25,607 bases of DNA from positions 1-25,607 of the forward strand of contig DGTM01000067.1 of the NCBI GenBank assembly GCA_002394305.1. Direction: 5' to 3'. The stretch's first letter is position 1. Each line of letters opens with the position of its first letter. The position numbers and the translations under genes are program-made. The notes beneath the pieces were generated by a model. The model saw nothing but the letters and a program-made list of their open reading frames with translations. It had not been told where the DNA came from and ran no database searches. The stretch comes from Prevotellaceae bacterium UBA4336. Its GTDB lineage: Bacteria > Bacteroidota > Bacteroidia > Bacteroidales > Bacteroidaceae. Shown here piece after piece: positions 16,001 through 21,548 of this stretch.

Positions 16001-16913
16001 CGATGGGCCAGGAGCCGGTGCCGCCGCCCATGCGGTCGCGTATCTCGCCGCCTGTGCCGGTGCTGGCTCCGTTGAAGGGTTCCACCGTGGTCGGGAAGTT
16101 GTGCGTCTCGGCTTTGAGGCTGATGACGCTCTCTATGTCGCGCACCTGGAACCAGTCGCTCGTGCTGTGGTCCGCGGGGGCAAACTGCTCTACGACCGGA
16201 CCCTCAGCGAACGCCACATTATCTTTATAGGCGGAGATGATGTGATGGGGGTTCTCCTGAGTGGTTTTCTTTATCATCTGGAAGAGGGACGACGCTTTCT
16301 CCTCGCCGTCGATGATGAAGGTTCCGCCGAATATCTTGTGGCGGCAGTGCTCGCTGTTTATTTGTGCGAAGCCGAAGACCTCGCTGTCGGTGAGCTTACG
16401 GCCGAGCTGCGCCTCCACCTTCCGCAGGTACTCTATCTCCTCGGGCGACAGGGCGAGTCCCTCCTGCTCGTTGTACTGCTCCAGGTTGTCGATGTAGATG
16501 ATGGGCTCGGGCTTGCGGTCGACGGTGAAGACATTCTGGTCGAGGCCGTTGTAGAGGCGCTGGAGCATGGGGTCAGCCTCCCCCATCCCCTCCAAAGGAG
16601 GGGTGAACGGAAGGGAATCCTCTGAGCGGTTCCCCCCTCCTTCGGAGGGGAAGGGGGAGGCTTTGGGGAAGTATTCCTCTATCCTCGTGATGCCTTCGAT
16701 AGCCATGTTCTGCGTGATTTCCACCGCGTTGGTGCTCCAGGGCGTAATCATCTCGCGGCGCGGGCCGATGAACTGGCCTGTCAGGTTCTGTTCCTCCTCG
16801 AGGGTCGCTCCTCCGTAGAGCCAGCAGAGTTTCTCTATCTCTGCCGTCGTGAGGGGATGATTGCTCTGTGTTGCGATAATCGTTTGCTGCGGTGTCTTGA
16901 AAAAAGTAATCAT
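13005..16913 (-). CDS. purL: Phosphoribosylformylglycinamidine synthase, with four repeat-derived insertions
   Basis: This is the large single-chain FGAM synthase, the fourth step of de novo purine synthesis (FGAR + Gln + ATP). I start at ATG 16913 (MITFFKTPQQ), giving 1302 aa; the upstream in-frame start falls in the promoter. Visible motifs are ETHNFPTTVEPFNGASTGTG, HDHGSAGHVNCLSEL, GKDSLSM, AGHDISAGGLVTCLLEM and the C-terminal glutaminase with Cys in GVCNGCQLM and FPWQCGYYP. Bacteroidota PurL proteins are usually about 1230 aa. The excess matches four low-complexity segments at residues about 85-113, 595-625, 1025-1034 and 1140-1167, each encoded by a repeat element. All four are in frame and lie between conserved blocks, so the essential enzyme probably tolerates them. 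Confidence 0.96.
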   Translation of the reverse strand: MITFFKTPQQTIIATQSNHPLTTAEIEKLCWLYGGATLEEEQNLTGQFIGPRREMITPWSTNAVEITQNMAIEGITRIEEYFPKASPFPSEGGGNRSEDSLPFTPPLEGMGEADPMLQRLYNGLDQNVFTVDRKPEPIIYIDNLEQYNEQEGLALSPEEIEYLRKVEAQLGRKLTDSEVFGFAQINSEHCRHKIFGGTFIIDGEEKASSLFQMIKKTTQENPHHIISAYKDNVAFAEGPVVEQFAPADHSTSDWFQVRDIESVISLKAETHNFPTTVEPFNGASTGTGGEIRDRMGGGTGSWPIAGTAVYMTSYPRTAEGHEWEKILPVREWLYQTPEQILIKASNGASDFGNKFGQPLIAGSVLTFEHKEGNEQYAYDKVIMLAGGVGYGTKRDCLKKEPRKGNKIVVVGGDNYRIGLGGGSVSSVDTGRYSSGIELNAVQRANPEMQKRANNLVRALCEEEVNPVVSIHDHGSAGHVNCLSELVEECGGLIDMTKLPIGDPTLSAKEIIANESQERMGLLIDEKHIEHVRKIAERERAPLYVVGETTGDAHFAFQQADGKRPFDLDVAQMFGHSPKTIMRDKTVERKYADVETIHNSQFTIHNKAGESSPEVIMNYELCIMNSLKRVLSLEAVACKDWLTNKVDRSVTGKVARQQCQGPLQLPLSDCGVVALDYRGVKGIATALGHAPQAALADPAAGSVLSVAESLTNILWAPLEEGLDSVSLSANWMWPCRSQEGEDARLYQAVEALSDFCCALQINVPTGKDSLSMTQKYPDGTKVIAPGTVIVSSGGLVSDVKKVVSPVLRDCPSTLYHIDFSFDELRLGGSAFAQSMGKVGSDVPTVRDAEYFRDAFNAVQDLIKRGLILAGHDISAGGLVTCLLEMTFANTKGGLDINLNKMKCDDLVKLLFAENPGIVIQVADKDRTEVKKLLEDAGVGYANIGRPCSERRILIEKGETQCKLDIDSLRDVWFRPSFLLDQKQSFGGKAKERYENLGKQPLEWQFLPGFTGKLSQYGLNPDRWKVNGQRTTDNGPKAAIIREKGTNGEREMAYMLYLAGFDVKDVMMTDLISGRETLDEVNFIVFCGGFSNSDVLGSAKGWAGAFLYNPKAKEALDRFYSRPDTLSLGVCNGCQLMVELGLIHNSQFTIHNEGSSETIMNYELRIKNSARMLHNDSHKFESGFVGVTVQPNKSVLLESLSGSKLGIWVAHGEGKFSLPGKEEDYNIVLKYSYDGYPANPNGSDFQAAGIASSDGRHLAMMPHLERAFFPWQCGYYPAERRDEDQVTPWIEAFVNARKWVEQRK
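13414..13495. repeat. Inverted-arm AATTCAT/AATTGTG cassette A inside purL
   Basis: The left arm (13414-13447) repeats AATTCTTA and AATTCATA. The right arm (13464-13495) repeats ATGAATTG and GTGAATT. The spacer is 16 nt. On the purL strand it encodes IHNSQFTIHN, then EGSSET, then IMNYELRIKNS, between the conserved blocks LMVELG and RMLHNDSHKFES. Confidence 0.9.
13814..13841. repeat. GTCCGTT heptamer array, four copies, inside purL
   Basis: Four exact GTCCGTT units in a row. On the purL strand they encode VNGQRTTDNGPK, between PDRWK and the conserved AAIIREKGTNGERE. Four heptamers make 28 bp, so in-frame maintenance needs flanking compensation. Confidence 0.92.
15040..15130. repeat. Inverted-arm AATTCAT/AATTGTG cassette B inside purL
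   Basis: The left arm (15040-15073) carries AATTCATAATGCATAATTCA and further units. The right arm (15097-15130) carries ATGAATTGTGAATTG and further units. The 23-nt spacer resembles that of cassette A (CTGCTTTC against CTGCCTTC). It encodes IHNSQFTIHN, KAGESSPEV and IMNYELCIMNS, in the same frame as cassette A. Confidence 0.9.
16577..16608 (+). repeat. 32-bp palindromic element, first copy in purL
   Basis: It reads CCTCCCCCAT, then the perfect hairpin CCCCTCCAAAGGAGGGG, then TGAAC. On the purL strand it encodes FTPPLEGMGEA. It is separated by 20 bp from an inverted partner. Confidence 0.92.
16629..16660 (-). repeat. 32-bp palindromic element, second (inverted) copy in purL
   Basis: The reverse complement reads CCTCCCCCTT, then CCCCTCCGAAGGAGGGG, then GGAAC. 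On the purL strand it encodes SPFPSEGGGN. From 16577 to 16660 the pair spans 84 bp, exactly 28 codons. Confidence 0.92.
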
Positions 16914-16938
16914 TGTGCGGTCGTTTTTATTTCGCGTG

Positions 16939-16969
16939 CAAAGATACAACAAAAAAGTGAAAAGTGAAA
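16939..16969 (-). promoter_or_regulatory. Putative purL promoter
   Basis: The reverse complement has TATCTTTG (16939-16946), a consensus -7 box, with TTTC 19 bp upstream (16966-16969) as a near -33 box. It lies 26 bp before the purL ATG. The -33 region falls inside an AGTGAAA repeat array (16957-16984), so copy number could affect promoter strength. It may also drive the restriction enzyme and chromate transporter genes. I see no purine riboswitch in the short leader. Confidence 0.6.
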
Positions 16970-17143
16970 AGTGAAAAGTGAAAAATAATCACGAAACGTT
17001 CGAACAAATCTGTCAACCTGCGAACTGTTGTCGAACCGCAAATTGTCAAACTGTCAGAGCACCCCGCCCTTTCGGTTGCTTTTTGCTACTTCGGTTTTGG
17101 ATGCGGAACGGAGCGAAATAGAACGCAAAACGCGCCGCGGACC

Positions 17144-17253
17144 GACGCGGCAGGGACTTCCAGCCGTCGCGGCACGGGGTTCCGACCATCGCGGCACGGT
17201 GTGTTTGTCAACGCCGCACGGTGTGTTTGCCATCGCCGCACGCTGTGTTTTGC
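17144..17253. repeat. Second 22-bp tandem satellite, five units
   Basis: Five units start at 17144, 17166, 17188, 17210 and 17232, exactly 22 bp apart. The consensus of the best three is about CGCCGCACGGTGTGTTTG plus four variable bases. It shares the period, but not the sequence, of the satellite upstream of trpB. Confidence 0.8.
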
Positions 17254-17291
17254 TTTTCCACGCGTCGCGGCCCCCCCCGAAAAGCATCAAA

Positions 17292-17325
17292 AATGGCCCT
17301 TTTCCGCGCGAAAAAGGGCCATTTC
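17292..17325. repeat. Perfect 13-bp inverted repeat (hairpin)
   Basis: AAATGGCCCTTTT and AAAAGGGCCATTT are exact complements around the 8-nt loop CCGCGCGA. It could be a bidirectional terminator-like structure or a small-RNA stem. It has no adjacent T tract beyond the arm itself. Confidence 0.75.
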
Positions 17326-17372
17326 CCGTGTTGCGCCGCCGAGCACAAAAAAATATCGTCCACATCCTCAGC

Positions 17373-17511
17373 GGCTTACATATCCTTGCGACATTTCAGG
17401 AATCCTGTAGGGGGGTACGAGGGCTGCATTTCCGCGGCATTCTCAGAGGCCGGGCGGAAGTCAGGATGTAAGCCCTCACACCCCTTCGCCCGGCAAAATG
17501 TCAAGCGGCTT
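17373..17511. repeat. Nested inverted and direct repeats of unknown role
   Basis: GGCTTACAT (17373-17381) is complementary to ATGTAAGCC (17466-17474). GACATTT (17390-17396) is complementary to AAATGTC (17496-17502). AGCGGCTT occurs directly at both ends (17370 and 17504). The pairings cannot all be nested at once. This may be a remnant of a small non-coding element. Confidence 0.35.
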
Positions 17512-17684
17512 GGTAAAAGTCTTCGCGCCTTGACTTTCATCGGCCTTTGGTTCGGCGCTTATTCAGCAGGCAGCTTTAAATAGAAATGAGAAAAAGGGAA
17601 AACCATCCCAAACTCTTCACCTTTTCATCTTTTCACATTTAAACTTTTCACCTTTTCACCTTTCACCTTTTAAACTTTTACCTT

Positions 17685-17978
17685 TTAAACTTTTACATCC
17701 AGGTAGCTCTTCAGGGCCTCGACGTACGCCGCGAAAGCCTTCTGCCCCTTCGCCGTGATGCGACACAGCGTGCAGGGTCGCTTCCCCTTGAACGTCTTCC
17801 TGACTTTGATGTAACCCGCCGAAGACAGTTTGTCTATTTGAACGCTCAGGTTGCCTGCCGTCGCTCCCGTCTGCTCCTTGATGTATGGGAACTCGGCCTC
17901 CCCGGCGGCGATAAGCAAAGACATCACCGCGAGTCGCAACTCAGCGTGCAATAACGGGTCTAATGGTTGGAAAGCCAT
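17685..17978 (-). CDS. Winged-helix transcriptional regulator (HTH_34/ArsR-like)
   Basis: A 97-aa single-domain DNA-binding protein. The N-terminal helix LLHAELRLAVMSLLI is followed by the recognition helix region GATAGNLSVQIDKLSSAGYI, and the wing by KVRKTFKGKRPCTLCRITAKG, ending with helix KAFAAYVEALKSYL. This is the pattern of small winged-helix proteins that accompany a membrane partner gene in Bacteroidota. A second ATG at 17984 adds two residues. It is transcribed behind the membrane protein gene 39 bp away. It probably regulates that operon, since a palindrome lies in the operon's promoter. The last residues (VKV) and stop come from a TTTTAAACTTTTAC repeat. Confidence 0.88.
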   Translation of the reverse strand: MAFQPLDPLLHAELRLAVMSLLIAAGEAEFPYIKEQTGATAGNLSVQIDKLSSAGYIKVRKTFKGKRPCTLCRITAKGQKAFAAYVEALKSYLDVKV

Positions 17979-18000
17979 CGTCATTTACCATTTAATTGTC

Positions 18001-18029
18001 CTCCCCCTTTGGGGGAGTTAGAGAGGGGC
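18001..18029. repeat. C-rich palindromic element at the membrane-protein stop codon
   Basis: CTCCCCC-TTT-GGGGGAG (18001-18017) is a perfect 7-bp hairpin with a 3-nt loop. It lies directly after the stop codon (TAA, reverse of 18018-18020) of the membrane protein, whose final codons (EAPL) fall in its C-rich arm. It has the same order as the element at the trpE stop and may act as a terminator or processing hairpin inside the operon. Confidence 0.65.
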
Positions 18030-18686
18030 CTCCTTTTTAAGCATCCAGCCGGGGAGCATCAGGCCGACAAGGGCAAAGAGGAATATAAGCTCGCAAGGCC
18101 GGACGAGACTCAGTCTGCCAAGCACGTCAGGTGGCAAGAGATGACTTATCATAACCGAGAATAAACCACATTTCAATATCACGAAGGACAGCAATCCGAA
18201 CCATACCAACGAGCGTTTCTTCAGGATCAGGCCTGTTATGCTTACCGCCACAGCCAGCAAGGTAATGACAGGTGGCGTTATGTGCATTCCAGCGTAAAGA
18301 AAGACCTCGGGACTCTCATAGTGTTGCAAAACGATATTCCATACGGTAGCAATAACGACATAAACAAGGGAAAAAGCCAGAATGGTGTACCAAGTCTTCC
18401 TGACCAACGTGCCAACAAAGCTCTCAGGGACTGGCACTCGGTTTCTGTTGACATACTTCATCACGAGCCAAATAACGACAGGCAAGGCGAACCAAAGCAA
18501 ATGAAAAAGAGGTGTCCAACTCAAAAGGTTGGCACTTGCCACGATAACAGACATTATCATCGCTATCAAACCCGTTACGAAAAGCCACTGCCCCGTATCT
18601 TTCGACACGGCTCGACGACTCTTTTCAAGCTGCTCGGCGATAATCTCAAGACTGCGCTCGGCAGTCAACCCTGTGTTTTCTTCCAT
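18018..18686 (-). CDS. Membrane protein of unknown function paired with a winged-helix regulator
   Basis: A 222-aa protein starting at ATG 18686 (MEENTGLTAERSLEIIAEQL), preceded by a GGAAAC stretch; the in-frame ATG at 18728 is further from any signal. After about 35 cytoplasmic residues with charged helical character come about six hydrophobic segments, for example WLFVTGLIAMIMSVIVASAN, LLWFALPVVIWLVM, ILAFSLVYVVIATVWNIVL, PPVITLLAVAVSITGLIL and LIFLFALVGLMLPGWML. I recognise no catalytic motif. Proteins of this layout next to small winged-helix genes are common in Bacteroidota and are usually annotated as hypothetical. It may sense or respond to a membrane signal, but this is inference from context only. 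Confidence 0.85.
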   Translation of the reverse strand: MEENTGLTAERSLEIIAEQLEKSRRAVSKDTGQWLFVTGLIAMIMSVIVASANLLSWTPLFHLLWFALPVVIWLVMKYVNRNRVPVPESFVGTLVRKTWYTILAFSLVYVVIATVWNIVLQHYESPEVFLYAGMHITPPVITLLAVAVSITGLILKKRSLVWFGLLSFVILKCGLFSVMISHLLPPDVLGRLSLVRPCELIFLFALVGLMLPGWMLKKEAPL

Positions 18687-18749
18687 CGTTTCCTGTTTTA
18701 AGTGGTTATTATTAAAGTGTTTCGACACGTTTTATAACGTTCGACGATG

Positions 18750-18781
18750 CAAAGGTAAACAAGTTTATGATATAAACCAAA
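18750..18781 (-). promoter_or_regulatory. Strong promoter of the membrane-protein/regulator operon
   Basis: On the minus strand TTTG (18778-18781) and TACCTTTG (18750-18757) are 20 bp apart, a near-perfect match to the Bacteroidota TTTG-N19-TAnnTTTG promoter. The start codon is about 64 bp downstream. Confidence 0.75.
18763..18777. promoter_or_regulatory. Candidate operator: palindrome between the -33 and -7 boxes
   Basis: GTTTAT-GAT-ATAAAC is an exact 6-bp inverted repeat with a 3-nt centre. It fits wholly within the spacer of the promoter, where a bound dimer would block RNA polymerase. The winged-helix protein of the same operon is the obvious candidate ligand. Confidence 0.5.
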
Positions 18782-18872
18782 TGTTTCGCAAGAAATCTTT
18801 CGGTTTGTTGCAACTTTTAACATTCCGTGAAAAAAACTCTGTTCCCTAAACACTAATCTCTAATCTTTTTCG

Positions 18873-18880
18873 TATCTTTG
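18873..18880 (+). promoter_or_regulatory. Putative -7 box upstream of sodB
   Basis: TATCTTTG matches the -7 consensus. No good -33 box is visible. It implies a long leader of about 220 nt that contains the inverted-repeat element at 18912-19082. Confidence 0.45.
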
Positions 18881-18911
18881 CAGACGAAACACTATATAAT
18901 TATAATTATAG

Positions 18912-19082
18912 GGAGTTATAAGATGGAGTTAAATAGGAAGTTATGCGCTACTCGCAGGAAGTAAAGCCAACAAGTTGGCTGGACGATAGCCTTGGACGCT
19001 GTTTGCCTATAGGGTATTGTCCTTTTATAACTTCCACGAGCGAAGCGAGTTTACTTCCATTTTTACTTCCGCTTTAACTTCC
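18912..19082. repeat. GGAAGTTA/TAACTTCC inverted-repeat element in the sodB leader
   Basis: The left half has GGAAGTTAT (18936-18944) and GGAAGTAAA (18957-18965). The right half has ATAACTTCC (19027-19035), TTTACTTCC (19050-19058) and TAACTTCC (19075-19082). ACTCGC (18950) also matches GCGAGT (19045). A perfect small hairpin, GCCAAC-AA-GTTGGC, lies at 18966-18979. A nested fold bringing 18936-18965 against 19050-19082 is possible. A related element occurs at 21435-21493. Confidence 0.65.
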
Positions 19083-19109
19083 GAAAGCAGAATATAAATA
19101 TAATAATGT

Positions 19110-19697
19110 ATGGGAAAGTTTAGTTTGATGGCATTGCCCTACGAGGCAGACGCCCTGCAGCCGGTCATCAGCCGGGACACGATCAGTTTCCACCACGGCA
19201 AGCATTTGGCCGCTTACGTCAGTAACCTCAACGCCCTTCTGCCCGGCAGCGGATTCGAGGAGGCGAGCCTCGAGGAGATTGTCTGCAAGGCAAGTGGCGG
19301 CATTCTCAATAATGCGGGACAAATCTTGAACCACGAACTTTACTTCCGTCAGTTTGCATCCAAGCCAACGAATGCAGAGCCGACAGGTGCTTTGGCTGAG
19401 GGGATAAAAAGGGATTTCGGTTCGTTCGAGGCCTTCAAGGACGAGTTTCAGAAGAAGGGAGCGACCCTCTTCGGCTCAGGCTGGGTGTGGCTCTCGGCAG
19501 ACAGGGACGGCAAACTTGTCATCACGCAAGAGCCAAATGCCGCCAACCCCATTCAGAAAGGCCTCAAGCCCCTGCTGACCTTCGACGTCTGGGAACATGC
19601 CTACTACCTCGACTACCAGAACCGTCGGCCCGATCACCTCGCCGCGCTTTGGCAAATCGTTGACTGGAACGTCGTAGAGGAAAGGCTGAAAAAGTGA
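19110..19697 (+). CDS. sodB: Superoxide dismutase, Fe-type or cambialistic
   Basis: This enzyme converts superoxide to oxygen and hydrogen peroxide in the cytosol. The 195-aa protein carries all four metal ligands: His28 (SFHHGKH), His75 (LNHELYF), Asp159 and His163 (TFDVWEHAYY). Gln71 is four residues before the second ligand, the position that typifies iron SOD; manganese enzymes usually have Gly there. Bacteroides SODs with this pattern can use either metal, so a cambialistic enzyme is possible. The start at 19110 gives MGKFSLMALPYEADALQP. The stop codon overlaps the next gene's GTG (GTGA), showing translational coupling to an AlkD-like glycosylase. Confidence 0.95.
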   Translation: MGKFSLMALPYEADALQPVISRDTISFHHGKHLAAYVSNLNALLPGSGFEEASLEEIVCKASGGILNNAGQILNHELYFRQFASKPTNAEPTGALAEGIKRDFGSFEAFKDEFQKKGATLFGSGWVWLSADRDGKLVITQEPNAANPIQKGLKPLLTFDVWEHAYYLDYQNRRPDHLAALWQIVDWNVVEERLKK

Positions 19698-20479
19698 AAC
19701 GCCTGACAGCAGAGGACGTCATCGCCTTCCTGGAATCGCAAAGGAACGAGGCACAGAGGGAAAACCTCATGCGGTTCTTCAAGACCGGCAAAGGCGAATA
19801 TGGCGAGGGCGACGAGTTCCTCGGGCTGAAGGTGCCGCAGACGCGGGAGGTCGTCCGAGCCGTCTGGAGGGACTTCCCCCTGGAGGAAGTGCCCGTGCTG
19901 CTGGCGAGCCGATGGCACGAGGTACGCCTCTGCGGGCTTCTCATCCTTGTGGAGAAATTCGAAAGGCTCGCCACGAAGCGTCTCATAAATGACGAAGATG
20001 CCATCCGAGACCGCGACAATATATTATTAATGTATATCAAATGTGCCGACAGAGCCAACAACTGGGACCTTGTCGACCTGTCCGCACCGAAGATTCTGGG
20101 GGCCTGGTTGCTCCTGCCCTCGCGCCTCGGAGACACGGACTACAAGCGGCAGGTCCTCGACTCGCTCGCCGCATCGGACAACCTCTGGCGGAGGCGCATG
20201 AGCATCGTCTGCACATGGAAAACCTCGCAGCAAGGCGACCCGTCGTGGTGCCTGCGCTATGCCGAGATGCACCTCCATCACCCCCACGACCTGATGCACA
20301 AGGCGGTGGGCTGGATGCTGCGCGAGATGGCTGGACGCTGCTCGATGGACTTGCTCCGCGACTTCCTTTCCCTTCATGCCGCCGAGATGCCCCGCACCGC
20401 ACTCCGCTATGCCATCGAGAAGATGTCGCCCGACGAACGGCAGTACTGGATGCGGAGAAAACAGACTGACAAACACTGA
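19694..20479 (+). CDS. AlkD-like DNA alkylation repair protein
   Basis: A HEAT-repeat DNA glycosylase family member of 261 aa; family members remove bulky or positively charged alkylated bases without base flipping. Diagnostic segments are FFKTGKGEYGEGDEFLGLKV near the N-terminus, ANNWDLVDLSAPKILG, LWRRRMSIVCTW and DLMHKAVGWMLREMAGRC. The start is a GTG that overlaps the sodB stop by 4 nt; no ATG fits the conserved N-terminus. The location directly behind a superoxide dismutase and near an MGMT-like protein suggests a joint response to oxidative or nitrosative/alkylating damage. The catalytic Asp and Trp fall in the conserved block but were not aligned. Confidence 0.93.
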   Translation: MKRLTAEDVIAFLESQRNEAQRENLMRFFKTGKGEYGEGDEFLGLKVPQTREVVRAVWRDFPLEEVPVLLASRWHEVRLCGLLILVEKFERLATKRLINDEDAIRDRDNILLMYIKCADRANNWDLVDLSAPKILGAWLLLPSRLGDTDYKRQVLDSLAASDNLWRRRMSIVCTWKTSQQGDPSWCLRYAEMHLHHPHDLMHKAVGWMLREMAGRCSMDLLRDFLSLHAAEMPRTALRYAIEKMSPDERQYWMRRKQTDKH

Positions 20480-20494
20480 CAAACACATAAGACC

Positions 20495-21397
20495 ATGAAC
20501 ACAAGACACCTCTCACACCTTCCCCTCCTGCTGGCACTCCTGCTGCTGGTAGCCTGCAAACCACTTGATTTCACCAACGCCACCGTGGAGAAGATTGACG
20601 ACCTCCGCGGCGTCAAAGGCCAAAGCTATCAGGGCATGGCTATCTGCGGCGACCTGCTCGTCAGCCTGCAGAACACCGGCCTTGCCACCATCTACCGCCT
20701 CCATGCCGACAGCCTCGAGCTGCTCCGGCAGTTCCCCCTCGCCAGCAACACTCCCGAGAACCACGCCAACGTGGCCTTCTTCGGCACAGAACGCTACGAC
20801 AAGGCCGACCAGTTCCCGCTCCTCTACGTGTCGCAATGCTCCAAGCAGCGCTACCGGGGACTGAAGGACGTCTGCTTCGTGGAGCGCATCTCCCTCGCAA
20901 AAGCGCCCGAACTCGTGCAGACCATTGTCCTCGACGACCCCGACGGACTCTACGGCTACGCCCTGCAATGGATGATAGACAGCAAACAGGGGCTCCTCGT
21001 CGGCTACGGCAACACGGTGGAGAACATGGGCAAGGGCAACCGCTGGCGCACGATGGTCTTCCGCATGCCGCGCCTCAGCGACGGACCCGTCGTTCACCTG
21101 CACCCCGAGGACGCCCTCGACAACTACTGCATCCAGGACATCGACCCGCGCTTCCCCTCGAACCACATCGGCCAGGGGGCTTGCATCATCAAGGACCAGA
21201 TGTTCATCCCCGTAGGCGTCGGCACGGAGAAGCACCCCAGCATCCTCTACGTCTGGAACATGAAGAAGAAGCGCCTCGACCACATCCTCAACTTCCAGAA
21301 GCAAGTGCCCCACGAGTTCGAGGACTGCGACATCTTCCGCGGCAACCTCATCATGCAGACAAACGGCGGCGGCGTCGTCCGCTTCAACAGAAGATAG
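20495..21397 (+). CDS. Lipoprotein, possible beta-propeller, unknown function
   Basis: A 300-aa protein with a lipoprotein signal: MNTRHLSHLPLLLALL, then the lipobox LLVAC, with Cys26 as the likely lipidated residue. After processing it would be held in the inner or outer membrane facing the periplasm or surface. The mature part has regularly spaced beta-rich motifs such as GMAICGDLLVSLQNTG, QFPLLYVSQCSKQRY, QGLLVGYGNTVENMG, GACIIKDQMFIPVGVG and HPSILYVWNMKKKRLDHI, which suggest a propeller-like repeat. I do not recognise a family with a known activity. It is 15 bp after the AlkD-like gene and probably in the same transcript. Confidence 0.85.
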   Translation: MNTRHLSHLPLLLALLLLVACKPLDFTNATVEKIDDLRGVKGQSYQGMAICGDLLVSLQNTGLATIYRLHADSLELLRQFPLASNTPENHANVAFFGTERYDKADQFPLLYVSQCSKQRYRGLKDVCFVERISLAKAPELVQTIVLDDPDGLYGYALQWMIDSKQGLLVGYGNTVENMGKGNRWRTMVFRMPRLSDGPVVHLHPEDALDNYCIQDIDPRFPSNHIGQGACIIKDQMFIPVGVGTEKHPSILYVWNMKKKRLDHILNFQKQVPHEFEDCDIFRGNLIMQTNGGGVVRFNRR

Positions 21398-21434
21398 TTT
21401 TTGCATCCCCACAGTATCGTCCAGCACGCAGTGC

Positions 21435-21493
21435 TTAACTTCCTGCCAGCAACGCTGGCTTAACTTCCCATTTAACTTCATTCTATAACTTCC
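21435..21493. repeat. TTAACTTCC element with perfect hairpin
   Basis: TTAACTTCC (21435-21443), the hairpin GCCAGC-AAC-GCTGGC (21445-21459), TTAACTTCC again (21460-21468), TTTAACTTCA (21471-21480) and ATAACTTCC (21485-21493). It has the same building blocks as the sodB leader element, including a GCC/GGC hairpin of nearly the same sequence. Confidence 0.7.
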
Positions 21494-21512
21494 AAAACTT
21501 AAAATAAGGAAC

Positions 21513-21548
21513 ATGAAGTTTCTGAAGACATTTCTTAGTTTAGCATGA
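21513..21548 (+). CDS. 11-aa leader-like open frame overlapping the MGMT-like gene
   Basis: ATG at 21513 encodes MKFLKTFLSLA and ends in TGA, overlapping the ATG of the next gene (ATGA). The sequence resembles the start of a signal peptide cut short. It may be a translational-coupling leader or a remnant; no other evidence supports a real product. Confidence 0.3.
   Translation: MKFLKTFLSLA

Larger units (their letters stand above)
16957..17684. other. Gene-free region between purL promoter and winged-helix gene
   Basis: About 730 bp without a convincing gene. It holds an AGTGAAA array (16957-16984), a loosely repeated stretch of CTGTCAAC, GCGAACTG and GTCGAAC (17000-17055), a 22-bp satellite (17144-17253), a strong hairpin (17292-17325), further inverted repeats (17373-17511), and a TTTTCACC/TTTTAAAC array (17620-17697) at the end of the next gene. 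Open frames here are repeat-derived, arginine- and proline-rich, and have no upstream signals. Confidence 0.6.

Noticed and set aside
16914..16938. Purine riboswitch before purL
   Set aside because: Only about 25 nt separate the -7 box and the start codon, too short for a riboswitch aptamer.
17028..17583. Open frames on both strands in the purL-regulator gap (about 70-147 aa)
   Set aside because: They are Arg/Pro/Ser-rich, overlap each other and the satellite and hairpin, and have no promoter or recognisable domain.
18960..19025. tRNA-like or known small RNA in the sodB leader
   Set aside because: No cloverleaf or T-loop consensus is found; only the short GCCAAC-AA-GTTGGC hairpin and TAACTTCC arms are visible.
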